Assembly (NCBI GenBank): GCA_038380795.1
Contig: CM076267.1
Location: 38,626,232 to 38,690,231 of the forward strand
Length of the DNA stretch: 64,000 bases
Reading direction: 5' to 3'
Source of the DNA: Pyrocephalus nanus
Lineage: Eukaryota > Chordata > Aves > Passeriformes > Tyrannidae
The number at the start of each line of letters is the position of its first letter. The stretch's first letter is position 1. Below, piece by piece: positions 39,799-51,108 of this stretch. The translations under genes were made by a program, and so were the position numbers. Below the pieces are notes generated by a model. It worked only from the letters and a program-made list of their open reading frames with translations. It was not told the origin of the DNA and did not search any database.

Positions 39799-42700
39799 GT
39801 AAGATGCTATAGCCTTTTTTCTGTCCTTCCCTTTTTTTAAAGAACAAAATTTCTGCTTGTAGATTGTGCCTTGGATGTGTATATATCCTGATTTTAATTT
39901 AATAATATAAATTTTCATTTATTTATTGCCTGCAAGTTGAACGTAATGTAAGCCAGCAGTCCGGTCCCCAGTATCATTCTAGAAAGTAGTTATGGATAAT
40001 CTGGATTTTTTGCCTTTTCACTTTCTTTCTTCAATTTCTTATCTTCTTTTTCCTAATCTCTGTCTCTAATTCACTTTATTATACTATTTAAGCGTTTATC
40101 TTTTCTCCCTTGCACACCTTCCTTTTCTGCTTCATATTGTTCCACTAATTGCTTTCCTCCCTTCCACCACATTTTTACCTCTTCCACTGCCCTTAATCTT
40201 CCTTTACACACTCAGATTCTATCTTTACTCAGCACGATACTCCACACTTCCTTACTTTTCCACAGTTCAAATCTCCCTGATAAAAAGTGAATAAACCCTC
40301 TTACAAACTGCTTTTTCATCAAGAAGTCAAAATGTTTTCACTTTTTCTTGCCATTTTCTTTACCCACAGCTATTCAAACCGTGTACTAAGGATGCTGTAT
40401 CTGCCTGCTAGGCATGGCCCAAGCTTTTCACAGATTTTTTTAGTGACAAAAATCATGGATTGCCTGAAAGAGATGTGCCTGAGCTACACTTCCCATGTAA
40501 AATAAATCTGAATGTTGCACCTCATGATTTTCCTTTTAGGCACTGGGATTTAGAGATATTCACCATGAAGTGTTCTTGATTCAGGCAATCTGAAATATAT
40601 AGAGGATGTTGTGAATTGTTATTATTTGAGATTGGCTTCTGCTTCATTAAGCATGATCATCATTTTCAGTCCAATTCTGCGCAACAAGGTTTGGGTATCA
40701 CATGTTGTAACATATCAAGGCACTTCCAAACAAATGTGTTCAATCAGAATCATCTTGTGAAGCAAAGTTTATTAACCATGACAGCTGGTTTTCCTGAAAT
40801 ATAGTAGATTATTTTCTCATCTTTATTTTAATCTGTTTATTTCTGCTTCTTCATCTGCTAATGTGATCATCTATGTGTTGGTCTTTTTCAACCATCCAGT
40901 TTTGTGTTTATTTATTCATTCATTCTTACTCAGTTCCTCACAGTTTTGCCCACAGCTTATCATAATCATCTACATTTTGCTACATATTGTTTTAATATGT
41001 GATGTGTTGAATCAGGCAGGTAACCAAGACACTCAGTTAACAACTATGTCCACTCCTCTCTATTTTGGCTTTTTTTCTTGAAGTAATTAGTGATTTCTTG
41101 TGCTCTGACCCCTGGACTTGAGTTAAAAAACCCCCACCAAACTACCTTATTTGGCACCATACAATGGTTTCAGGATTGTCTGTATACTTTCAGGTCATAA
41201 TGTTTTTTACTTTGCACTATGCCATATGTGACTGCAAAGTAACAGCAGTTACAGGCAGACAAGACTGAAATCATTAGGAATAAATAATGTTTATAATTAG
41301 CATTACATAGAACAAATTCTTCAGTGTTTTATAAATTCCTCGATTTTCAGCTTAAATACTTAGTTTGAATAACTATGCAAACTGAAATGATTTGGAAGAT
41401 TTATTAAAAAAAATATAGCACAAATATAGCCTGTGGGTGGTTACCATACCTGGTATTTCCTCTATCACACATCTCTCCATTGCTGTTTTCCCATGGCCTT
41501 CCACTGCTTGTAGATGGATTTTGTGCTTTACATCACAGTTTCTCATTACTTTCTCAAATAACCTCCACATGCTGTGTCTCCTTCCACCAGTGCACATCCT
41601 CCAGCTGCAATACGCTCATTTCTTCACAGTCTGGAGATGCTCTTGGCAGGCACATCACCCCTAACTATCAGTTTATCTCCTCAGTGTGTTGCTTGAAAAA
41701 AACCAGTATCTTGTTTGTTTATAGCCGTAAGTGTAATGGATTGATTGCTATCGATGAGTTGATGGCTCTAATTCATGTTGAGTCTATAGTTACTGATTAA
41801 AAATGAGTTGTAACGATTAACAGCAAGGGGACTGCTTATTGTATTCACGCTTTGAAGGGCACCCCATTTATCCTGACCTTAACTGCTCTGCCACTTGTTA
41901 TATATTTCTTGTCCTAGGAAATAGTTGATATTACAATGACTTACTTTATCTGGACAAAAGACAATCTGTGAAGTAATGTAAACATATTCTGACACAATAT
42001 GACAAAATCCCATTAAACATATTATGTGGATAATTAAACGATGGGATATCTTGCCAGCACTGCAGCACACAGTGATTCTCATGTAATTCATATATATGAC
42101 TCTTTGGGCTTTATGAAACAAATGAAGAGTTTAATTTAACAGAAGTTTTTTTTGAAGAACCCCATACAGCAGCAGTAGACCACTATGCTAACTTTCAAAT
42201 GTTTTATGTTTTGCAGCATCAAATGCTTTTGTGGTTTGTTGTTACAGGAAGTCGAAATACTGAGGGTTTAGTTAGTCCAGACCTCCTTTCTTTCTTATGG
42301 CTTAGTATTGTTAAGGTTCAGAAAAGATTTCACTGGTGGAAATGGTTGCCTAACTAACAGCAACAAAAATTTGGCCTTAATTCAGCATACCTTCAAGTCC
42401 TGAGAAATCTGTAGTGTTAGGCTGGTAAAGCTCAGTTACATGGGAGAGAATCTGACACTCATTTATTCTGTTTAACAAATTAGGAATTCCAGTTATCTGT
42501 TCCTGCTGACAAGCTGAGCTGTGAGCATCCTTCTGGGTGTCTAGAGGAGGGGCACAGTGACTCAAAAAGCAAAAACTGCAGCTGTGAAAATAGCTTGTGG
42601 AGTATGTCAGTTAAGCTTGCAAGGAGAAATCCAGTGAAGCCTTTTCTGAAGGGACTGTATCTATAGGCACTGTATTTCTTTAGCAATGTGTATATATATA

Positions 42701-42871
42701 TACTGCTGCCTCTGTTCTACTGCACTTTTTGACTGGCACAGGTCACTGTGAATTTTTCTCTGTTCAAACATGTAAAAATTTATTTCACAGGTATTGATGA
42801 CTATTACAATTACATAAAGCTTTACAGTTATATACATCAATATAATTACTATTTTTTAATCTACACTCTAG

Positions 42872-42937
42872 AGTGGATTTCCAGGACCCCCTGGCCCCAG
42901 TGGCCCCCCTGGCCCTCCTGGTCATGCAGGTCCCCCT
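42872..42937 (+). CDS. COL3A1: COL3A1 exon 6: start of the main triple helix
   Basis: One serine codon is followed by seven triplets, from GFPGPPGPSG to GHAGPP, so the main helix starts at residue 173 (counted as helix residue 1). The 66-nt length is not a multiple of 9, as expected for the junction exon. Splice signals are CACTCTAG and CCT|GTAAGT. Confidence 0.94.
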
Positions 42938-43542
42938 GTAAGTAAAATTAATCTTTTCATAATCACCTCATATCCTTTTATATGAGCTCCTCCTTTTCTC
43001 TGCCATAAATACTAAGTATTTTTTCAACTGGTAAATTTAGATACTGTACTGAAGAAATTTAACAACAAATGTCATCCTCTATTTATTGGGCTGTCCCTTC
43101 TATGCATCACCAAGACTCAGGAGCTGAGGACAATATACTGTGCTTGCTTCAATCCATGTGTCTTAAGTCCCTGAGCTCTCTGCAAGTCTGTGGGATCTCA
43201 GCCAAAGGCTGTTTTAAGATTTGCCTGTCATCCTGTTAACAACCCCAAATGTTTGCCCATAAAAAAACTGAACAAGAGGTAGAGTGGGAATCCTCATACA
43301 CACTCAACCAACACACAAAGGGTCTGATTTTTTGACATCCATCTCCTTTTAGAGGAGCACTTTTGTTTCTGATTTCATGGAGGCAGATTCTGCTTGGTTC
43401 TGCTATAAATTCACCTTTGGTCATTTGTTGACCCATCTGATGACAATTCTCCTTTACAATTATGTGATTAGAAACTAGAAAAGCACCATGAAATGATGCC
43501 TGGAATTGCTCATGTCTTACCTGGGTTTTTTCTGCATTATAG

Positions 43543-43596
43543 GGCTCTGCTGGATACCAAGGTTCCCCTGGAGAACCCGGACAGCCTGGCCCTCCT
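43543..43596 (+). CDS. COL3A1: COL3A1 exon 7
   Basis: Encodes helix residues 22-39, GSAGYQGSPGEPGQPGPP. The GYQG..GEPGQ core matches human. The donor is CCT|GTACGT. Confidence 0.96.
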
Positions 43597-43775
43597 GTAC
43601 GTATGCATTTTGTATCACTGACATGTTGAAGGCATCATCTTGGAAGCATGAATCTGTGTCATCACTGGAGTGGATTGAAATTTTACAGTTCATCCTGTCT
43701 GTTTATTCTAATGTATGTCAAATGTACAAGTACTTTATGATTTTGAAAGAGACTCTGTTGGTGTTTTTTTTACAG

Positions 43776-43829
43776 GGTCCCCCAGGTCCTGTTGGAATGA
43801 TAGGCCCAGTTGGTCCACCTGGGAAAGAT
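43776..43829 (+). CDS. COL3A1: COL3A1 exon 8
   Basis: Encodes helix residues 40-57, GPPGPVGMIGPVGPPGKD. The acceptor is TTTTTACAG and the donor GAT|GTAAGT. A 20-bp palindrome lies 20 bases into the following intron. Confidence 0.97.
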
Positions 43830-43848
43830 GTAAGTTGACTATTATTCA

Positions 43849-43868
43849 CCCATTTATTAATAAATGGG
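43849..43868. repeat. perfect 20-bp palindrome beside exon 8 donor
   Basis: CCCATTTATTAATAAATGGG is its own reverse complement. It starts 20 bases after the exon 8 donor, so it could fold as a small hairpin in the pre-mRNA. Confidence 0.9.
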
Positions 43869-44534
43869 AAGGAAAAAAATGTTAATTAAATGGTAAGACA
43901 GCAGAGTAGGTTGCATTTCAGAATTTTTAACATCTCCCTATTTCTCCATTTGACAGCGTGACTGTAAGAAACTGAATTTGCCTTACATTAGGTCTAACTA
44001 TCCACTCAATTTGACTGACATATTAAAAAAAAAAAGGGAAAACATAAGCATAAAATCAATATTTTGATCTGTTGTAAAATAAATTAACAGTTATAAAGAA
44101 AATCTGACAGTAGTGGTAGTTTTCTGCTCCCCTTAAATCTTTCTTAGAGAGTTCTAGCCATTAACACCATTTTTTGTGTCACACCTGGCAGTTCTGAATA
44201 GGTGTAGTACCAGGCAAGACAAACAGATAAATATTTTGTCCACTTTGAGTGTTTCATCAAGAAAAATAAATTTTCTGGGATCATCCCTTTCTAAAGTTTG
44301 ACTTGAAACAACTTAGATATTAACTGAAATCTTGTTTAAAATGGAGTTTTTAAATTCTGGCACTTGTTTTTCAGAAGACAGTGAACTGACACTCTGCTAT
44401 GATTTTCCCCACTGTCTTTGACTGAGGCTTCACCTGCTCATTCTGACTCGCCTTCATCTTCTAGAACTGGTGCTTTGCCAGTAACTGAAAGAATAGCAAA
44501 GCACTAACAAAAAAATTCGCTTTTTTTTCAATAG

Positions 44535-44588
44535 GGAGAACCAGGAAGACCTGGCAGAAATGGAGATCGTGGAATCCCTGGATTACCG
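44535..44588 (+). CDS. COL3A1: COL3A1 exon 9
   Basis: Encodes helix residues 58-75, GEPGRPGRNGDRGIPGLP. The donor CCG|GTATGG is of moderate strength. Confidence 0.96.
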
Positions 44589-44745
44589 GTATGGAAAAGC
44601 CCCTGCTAACCACAATTTTGTAGTCAAAGGGGTGTTTTTTCCCATTTTAAGGTAGTCAAGTGAACATGACTCACAGTGAACATTGGTTTGTGCCCTTAAT
44701 ACAGCAAATACATGATTTATACCACTTCTATATTTGTATGTTTAG

Positions 44746-44799
44746 GGTCACAAGGGAATCCCTGGAATGCCTGGGATGCCTGGGATGAAGGGTCAACGA
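44746..44799 (+). CDS. COL3A1: COL3A1 exon 10: N-terminal helical cross-link lysine
   Basis: Encodes helix residues 76-93, GHKGIPGMPGMPGMKGQR. The lysine in GMK (helix 90) aligns with Lys87 of type I collagen, the acceptor for cross-links from a C-telopeptide. The usual KGHR motif reads KGQR here. The donor is CGA|GTAAGT. Confidence 0.96.
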
Positions 44800-45113
44800 G
44801 TAAGTAAACCATTTGAATTATGGTGTTACATGGTTGTGCTCTTTCAATCACCAGTTCAAAGAGATTGAATCCTTGAATTAAAGGCAAGTTTCTTAACAAT
44901 GTGATCTGACTTTCTGTAAGAAATCCTTAAATTTTGTCTAGCTACCTCAATTGTGGAGCTTCATCCCAAATGCCAAAAAGTGTTCCAACAGCTGAGAGCA
45001 TTCATTATATAAAACATGCCCCTTTTGGGGGCTTAATATTTTTCCAAGAGGAACCAAATTTTACAAAATGAAGGAGGAATACTATTCACAGATATGGTTT
45101 TACTTTCCCACAG

Positions 45114-45167
45114 GGTTTTGATGGAAAAGATGGTGCCAAGGGTGACAGTGGTGCTCCTGGTCCAAAG
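45114..45167 (+). CDS. COL3A1: COL3A1 exon 11
   Basis: Encodes helix residues 94-111, GFDGKDGAKGDSGAPGPK. GFDG follows the cross-link motif as in human. The donor AAG|GTAAAA lacks the usual G at +5. Confidence 0.96.
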
Positions 45168-45414
45168 GTAAAAAACTAGAGTGTAATCTTTGTAGTAGAT
45201 ACATTAATGACCTCCATCATTTGTTGTATAGCTGATCTTTGCCTCTCAAACAGTCATAAAAATCCAGTTAACCAGACTTCTTTTGTTCCTGTTTAATATT
45301 TTCTTTTGGCACTTGTTTAGACTTCTCAGACCTCTCAGACCTCAGTTCCTGCTGAGGACATTCAGCTTGATGAAGAAGTTTCATTCTGTCATTGGTGTTT
45401 TCTTTCCACAACAG

Positions 45415-45459
45415 GGTGAAACTGGTCTTCCTGGAGTAAATGGAGCACCAGGCCAGCCG
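45415..45459 (+). CDS. COL3A1: COL3A1 exon 12
   Basis: A 45-nt exon encoding helix residues 112-126, GETGLPGVNGAPGQP. The acceptor is CCACAACAG and the donor CCG|GTAAAT. Confidence 0.95.
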
Positions 45460-45639
45460 GTAAATAGTGCATCCTATAGTGTTTACACGTTACCTGAGTT
45501 ACTCATCATTCTCTTAATTTTAATTACCCTACCACATGCATTGAACAATAGCAAGATATGTAAATAAGAGCAATGTCTCTTTGCTCAGCCGAATGAATTT
45601 GGAAGCCATTTAACTGACGTGTTTTCATATCTTTTCTAG

Positions 45640-45693
45640 GGACCAAGAGGTCCAGCTGGTGAAAGAGGAAGACCTGGGAATCCCGGTGGCCCT
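45640..45693 (+). CDS. COL3A1: COL3A1 exon 13
   Basis: Encodes helix residues 127-144, GPRGPAGERGRPGNPGGP. The human counterpart contains GAPGER here; this chain has GPAGER. The donor is CCT|GTAAGT. Confidence 0.96.
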
Positions 45694-46622
45694 GTAAGTA
45701 ATTGCAGCTGTTGTTCTTATTCAGAGGCAGCATATTTGGATTCAATATGTTGAGAATTCCCTACTTCATTGCTTTCCTTAAAACAGTCGCCATGCAAAGG
45801 GCTGAAAAACTGTATAGCATCTGTAAAATCATACAGGGAAACTTTTTTGGTCCCCAACTAAAAATGTAACACTTCTGACTCACAACCTGTTCACCATCTT
45901 ATTGCCTATTTTTAAATTAATTGATTACACATTCAGTGTTTCAGCACATGCTCAGGTTCAGCCAAGAGCAACAGGGAGGAGGAGTGGGAGCAGAGGGCAG
46001 CAGAAGAAGGCAGAGAGAAGAAAAAATACAATCTCAGAAGTAACATGTTGGAAAAAGACAATGTTCCTCTTTGACTGGGATGAGGGAGCACATTACTTGC
46101 TCTGAAGGAATTCACAGCATTCAGCACAAGCAACAAAGCTCAGTTAATATATAATAACCAACAACTTGTTTATACAAACACTACATAACCTGACTAGAGG
46201 ACCTCGTCTAATATGTCTGCAAGACAGGCAACAGGATTTAAATTATACCAAATGCTTGTTAGGTTTCTGGAGTGAAATTTTAGCCTTTTATGTAAATTTG
46301 GGATTGTTACTTTGAAATACACATGTATTGCAATCTTATTCATTCACAGAGATGATGCCAGCATTTCCTTAAGAAATGTAGTAAGAATATATTTTTGCAT
46401 CTTGCTGTCCCTCATTACGTTGCAAGTCATGCAAAGTGTTGAACATTCCTTCAGAAAATATTTATTTAATTATCATTTTGCAATTTCTCAGCTGAGATCT
46501 TGGTCAACCAAGTAGGAACATAAGGACACAAGAATATGGTCTCTGAGTCATGGACATAAAAGCATGGGGGTTCTGTGTCAGGGGTATTTGTTCTGTGCTC
46601 AGCACCTCTCTTCTTTCTGTAG

Positions 46623-46667
46623 GGTGCCCATGGCAAAGATGGATCTCCAGGAGCAGCAGGCCCACCT
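46623..46667 (+). CDS. COL3A1: COL3A1 exon 14
   Basis: A 45-nt exon encoding helix residues 145-159, GAHGKDGSPGAAGPP. The acceptor is TTTCTGTAG and the donor CCT|GTAAGA. Confidence 0.95.
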
Positions 46668-47408
46668 GTAAGACAATTTATGGATGTTTGACTTTAAGTA
46701 TTCATGTTGCTTTAGGCTAGTTACTTCTAGCTGCTGTTCTGCAGTGCCAGCAAACCTGAAAGTGGTGTGTGCACTGCGTTAAGGATGACTATTTTATTCA
46801 ATTATATTTCATAACTGTGTTGGTTAAGATACTTAAAGCACCTAAAGTGTAATAGGAGGGTTTTAACGCTGTAAATCAGGAAAATGCAAAATTCCAAAAC
46901 CAGATTATACTCAAAGAACATCTAGATAGATAGAATTGCTGTACTCCATGCAGATGAAGTTGTGAATAGTGTTATCAAATACATTTATATTACCTGTCTG
47001 AGGTGGAAAAAAATTTTTCTTCATCCTCTGCCTAGAAATCTGAGCATGTCCACTTATATGTGTGACAGCTGTACTGGCTTCTTTTCCCCTTCCTACACCT
47101 TTTTTATAATTAGAACAGATTTTGAACATTTTTGTAACTTAACCTCTGCAATGACAGATTTCATGGTTTTTAAATCTAAAACACAGAAATTTAGCTGAAC
47201 ATGTAAATGTCAGAGTAACCAAGATGTAGGTGTGATACTTTAGGACTAGCCAAACTTCATCTTCTACAGCATGATTTGTATTTTCAATTTTTGCCAGGTG
47301 TTTCCTTACTCAGAGGAAAATCCCATAATCAGATATTTTTTAAAAACTTAAGATTAATTCCATATGCCTTTTACCTTTTGCATTAATAGTATTTCTTTCA
47401 CTTTTAAG

Positions 47409-47462
47409 GGTCCCCCAGGTCCCCCTGGAACTGCAGGATTTCCAGGCTCTCCAGGTTTTAAG
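47409..47462 (+). CDS. COL3A1: COL3A1 exon 15
   Basis: Encodes helix residues 160-177, GPPGPPGTAGFPGSPGFK, of which GPPGPPGTAGFPGSPG is identical to human. The acceptor ends in AAG (CTTTTAAG) and the donor AAG|GTATTC is weak. Confidence 0.96.
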
Positions 47463-47965
47463 GTATTCAGCTAAAGATGCATAATTACATGGGACTTGGT
47501 CCTTTCTATAGTTCTGCAGCTTTTCTCACTGTACATCATTATTTTATAAGCCCTCATTTTTTGGGGCTGCTATTACACTGTTTGCAAGCCTAGAACTGAT
47601 GTGCTTTCACATGCAGCATGAGACAAACCCTATCCCCACCATCTTCATGAATGCCCACTCCAAAACACCTTTAAGGAGTGGACCCTGTGTTCTGTGTTGT
47701 GTTACGGCAGGGACTGAAGGGAACTTTCCACATCTTCAGTTGTGCAGCTTGTAGTGGCTGGAGCACCTGGGTACCCTGTGCCTCAGCACTGGGGGCACTG
47801 TCTGATTTGTCTCTTGCACTCAGGTGATGCTGGTGGTAATCTTCTTCCAAAGTCAGAGATGCCACAGTAGAGGAAGACACCATTAAGCTAATACTGATTG
47901 CCCAGGAGACAAGATTCAAATGCATTCATTTTCTCATTTTACTTTTTTTTTTTTTTTTTCCATAG

Positions 47966-48064
47966 GGTGAAGCTGGTCCTCCTGGTCCTGCTGGTGCTAG
48001 TGGTAGTCCTGGAGAGAGAGGAGAACCTGGTCCTCAAGGTCATGCTGGGCCACCCGGGCCTCAG
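47966..48064 (+). CDS. COL3A1: COL3A1 exon 16
   Basis: A 99-nt exon for helix residues 178-210, from [10 protein letters not shown] to [22 protein letters not shown] is close to human. A run of 18 T precedes the CCATAG acceptor; the donor is CAG|GTACAT. Confidence 0.96.
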
Positions 48065-48187
48065 GTACATAAACACCACATGGGACCTGGGAGGTGTTTT
48101 TGTCACCTGCTCTTCACAAAGCCCTGCATGTCCTTTGGCTTAGTCCTAGGTGAGCAGCATTGCTAATTAATACATGTCTTGTTTCAG

Positions 48188-48232
48188 GGCCCTCCTGGAA
48201 GGGCTGGAAGCCCTGGCAACAAGGGTGAAATG
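48188..48232 (+). CDS. COL3A1: COL3A1 exon 17
   Basis: A 45-nt exon encoding helix residues 211-225, GPPGRAGSPGNKGEM. The donor is ATG|GTGGGT. Confidence 0.95.
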
Positions 48233-48354
48233 GTGGGTACTGTTCATATTACTGCCTTTTGCTGCACTGTGTTGGTGAGGGGCGCTGTCTGGACCAGATA
48301 GAGTCCAACACTGCCATGCTTTCTTCATCTCCATTTGCTGTTCACTCTCTTTAG

Positions 48355-48453
48355 GGACCTTCTGGTATTCCTGGTGCTCCTGGTCTGCCAGGAGGCCGTG
48401 GTCTTCCTGGGCCACCAGGTGCAAGTGGAAACCCTGGAGCAAAAGGCAGTCCG
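48355..48453 (+). CDS. COL3A1: COL3A1 exon 18
   Basis: A 99-nt exon for helix residues 226-258, from [16 protein letters not shown] to GAKGSP. GIPGAPGL matches human. The donor is CCG|GTGAGT. Confidence 0.96.
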
Positions 48454-49203
48454 GTGAGTAACTAATATTCATTGCATTTGGTTGTGCAAACAAATATGGT
48501 GGAAGTAACTCTGATACCATTAAAAAAAAAAAAAAAAAAGACATTGAATTTCTATTCACTTGAGATGGTTTAATAAATTATTTTATAATGAAAATAGGCG
48601 ATCAATTTCATAAATATACAATATATTAATCTTTCACACCTTTAGGTATTGCTATATAAAAAAATACATAAATATGTATTTATCTACATAAAGATGAATT
48701 ATCTATCAACTGAGAAACTCACTACAAAGATATAATTTATCTAAAATGGTTACCTTGGACAAAATCTGCTGGTTTAAAATCCTAATTTCACCTGTTTAAA
48801 TTCCCATGGGCTGAGTCCACAGTCCACTACATCTAATGAGTCATACACACTCTTATACTGTCATTTACCCCAGCAGGCTCTTTTCTGACAGCCTTACACC
48901 ACACAAAGTTTTGTCAGAGAAAATACTCAAGGCCTTCAAGCAAAAGACTTAATGTATGAAATAGCTCAGAAACAGACATAAAATTTTCCTCAGTGGTGTT
49001 GAAGATTGTATCCCTCCTTCCTTTACTGGATTTTCAAGGAGCCCTATGTCTTCCACACCCAGGTTCAGCCAGTGAATGCTAATTTCTTTGCAGAATGAAA
49101 AATTATAAAAAATGAGTCAATGATTTAAAAGATATGATGATTACTTCTTAGTATTTTACCCTGTTGCTACCCACAATTTTAACAGGATTTTTCTCTTGTT
49201 TAG

Positions 49204-49257
49204 GGAGATCCTGGGAAGGATGGTGCAAAAGGGGATCCAGGCCCAAAAGGCGAACGT
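49204..49257 (+). CDS. COL3A1: COL3A1 exon 19
   Basis: Encodes helix residues 259-276, GDPGKDGAKGDPGPKGER. It is highly charged, like human GEPGKNGAKGEPGPRGER. The donor is CGT|GTAAGC. Confidence 0.97.
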
Positions 49258-49402
49258 GTAAGCGATTTTAAAATGCGTTCAGAGACTTCTCCCAAGGAAG
49301 TCTGAGCTCTGAATCACTTCCCATACAAAACCCTTTGGGTTTTTTGGGGTTTTTTTTGAGACTTCTGCCTTCACTGGTGGGCTTGGGTTTTGTCATTGCC
49401 AG

Positions 49403-49510
49403 GGTGAAAACGGCACCCCAGGAGCTCCTGGACCGCCTGGTGAGGAAGGCAAAAGAGGCGCAAATGGTGAACCTGGACAGAATGGTGTACCTGGGACCCC
49501 TGGAGAAAGG
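49403..49510 (+). CDS. COL3A1: COL3A1 exon 20
   Basis: A 108-nt exon for helix residues 277-312, from GENGTPGAPG to GVPGTPGER. The donor is AGG|GTAAGG. Confidence 0.96.
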
Positions 49511-50674
49511 GTAAGGTGCTGCAGGTCACCTTCTGAGTTAAGGCAGAGACAGCAAATCAGGGTGTTCAAAACACTTCCAGGAGAAATTTGGCTCCTTATC
49601 TCTTCTCAGCAAATTCCAGATGTGAAGCTGGGTTGTGAAACTGGGCAGAATTCTTATCTAACTTCTCCTCTGAACTGCAGCGCTTGGATCGATCATCTCA
49701 GCCTGAAATAAATTAATGCCTTTCAGGTTTTGATATTGAAGAAGCAGTGATCTTACGTATCTGGAAATTGTATCAAAAGATTTGTGCTGAAAAGCACCAT
49801 AAACTCTGAGAACTACAAGGGGGAATAAATAAGACAAATTTCAAAATTACTTCTCAGATAACAAAAATAAACAATTACAAAAATTTCAGCTCTGGAAATT
49901 CCTCTACCTTCAAGATATGTCTTTATGTCAACATCTCTGCTGTCAATACATCTTAAATGTCTATAGCAGCAATATTGTCAGGATGTCTTCTGTGCTGTGA
50001 TATCTTTAATGCAAACAGTCGTCTTAGCTAGTAGATTCAACAGTGTTCTGAAGAGCACTCTTACAAAGGAATCCCTGAATTGATTCATTCAACAAAATAA
50101 ATAACAACATCATTACAAATTTTAGATTGCTGTTCCCATCTGAACCATCAGCAAAATTGTGCCAATTTATAACTCCCAACTTAATAACTGATTGCAATGT
50201 TTGCTTGAAACTACAAGGAAACCAAAGATGCACAGTGAACAAATTATTCAGACTAAATACATAAGGGGGGTACAGATCAAATTTTACAATTAAAAATTTT
50301 TGCAAGCAATGAAGATAGTAGTGAGTGTAAATATTAAAACAATAAAATAGAGATCTCAGTATTAAATTAGAGGATATAATATATAATTGTTCAATACTGA
50401 ATATGATGTTTATTTTTTGTATTGGAAAACTCATAAATAATGATGCAGAGCCAGTTAAAAATAATAAAGGGTGGACTATAATTTTAACCGGAGGGTTATA
50501 ACCAAAGAGAAAATAATCTGTAGCTCTTCTTACTATGGTAAAATGTCACTTCTATCTTTTTCTTTTCATTAATTTTCATCGTAATATGTCTAATGGTAGT
50601 TTGGAGGAAAAACTCATTTGCCATTACTTATTCCGTGTTGCCTGTGCTGCATAATTTGCTTTTTTATTTGGTAG

Positions 50675-50728
50675 GGCTCCCCCGGTTTCCGTGGCTTGCC
50701 CGGTACCAACGGACTTCCAGGTGAAAAG
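50675..50728 (+). CDS. COL3A1: COL3A1 exon 21
   Basis: Encodes helix residues 313-330, GSPGFRGLPGTNGLPGEK (human has GAPGFRGPAGPNGIPGEK). The donor AAG|GTATAA is weak. Confidence 0.96.
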
Positions 50729-50862
50729 GTATAAATCTTCCCCTAAAAAAAACCAAAAACCTCCAAAATTTTGGAGGACCCATGTGATTTTGAAGAGAGA
50801 ATTTCAGATTCGATCAGGTGCTGGTTTCCTTGCTGTGACTTCCCAATATCTCTTTTTTTTAG

Positions 50863-50961
50863 GGTCCTGCAGGGGAGCGTGGTAGCCCAGGTCCTCCCGG
50901 CCCCAGCGGACCTGCAGGAGAGCGTGGACAAGACGGAGGCCCAGGTCTTCCAGGAATGAGA
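50863..50961 (+). CDS. COL3A1: COL3A1 exon 22
   Basis: A 99-nt exon for helix residues 331-363, from GPAGERGSPG to GGPGLPGMR. GPAGERG and GGPG.PGMR match human. The donor is AGA|GTAAGA. Confidence 0.96.
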
Positions 50962-51031
50962 GTAAGAAAGGCCATCTCCAAAAAAGAGAGAGAAGCTCTG
51001 TTAAGGATGACTCATCTGAGCTGATACGGCC

Positions 51032-51108
51032 AAGGGGGGTTTTGTTTACACACATTTCTATTTAAATTATTATTTAAATAGAAATGTATGTAAACAAAAA
51101 CCCCCTTT
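51032..51108. repeat. long inverted repeat with 4-base loop, intron 22
   Basis: The left arm is 51032-51067 and the right arm 51072-51108, with loop TATT. The arms pair almost completely over about 36 bases, with a few mismatches and a length difference in a T run. The word TTTAAATTATTATTTAAATAG also occurs as a direct repeat at 51061-51081 and 51106-51126. Confidence 0.9.

Larger units (their letters stand above)
36147..42871 (+). other. COL3A1: COL3A1 introns 2-5 (between exons 2 and 6)
   Basis: Intron lengths are 1,230, 564, 1,630 and 3,073 nt. Intron 4 contains the 16-bp palindrome GTATATAGCTATATAC at 38956-38971. A less AT-rich stretch around 38,480-38,720 looks non-repetitive. Nothing else was identified. 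Confidence 0.85.
42938..50674 (+). other. COL3A1: COL3A1 introns 6-20
   Basis: Introns over 300 nt are 6 (605), 8 (705), 10 (314), 13 (929), 14 (741), 15 (503), 18 (750) and 20 (1,164). The rest are 122-247 nt. They are AT-rich with short A or T runs, and no gene or transposon was recognised. Confidence 0.85.

Noticed and set aside
48167..48559. 130-codon frame on the - strand
   Set aside because: Antisense shadow of exons 17 and 18 extended through a poly-A run.
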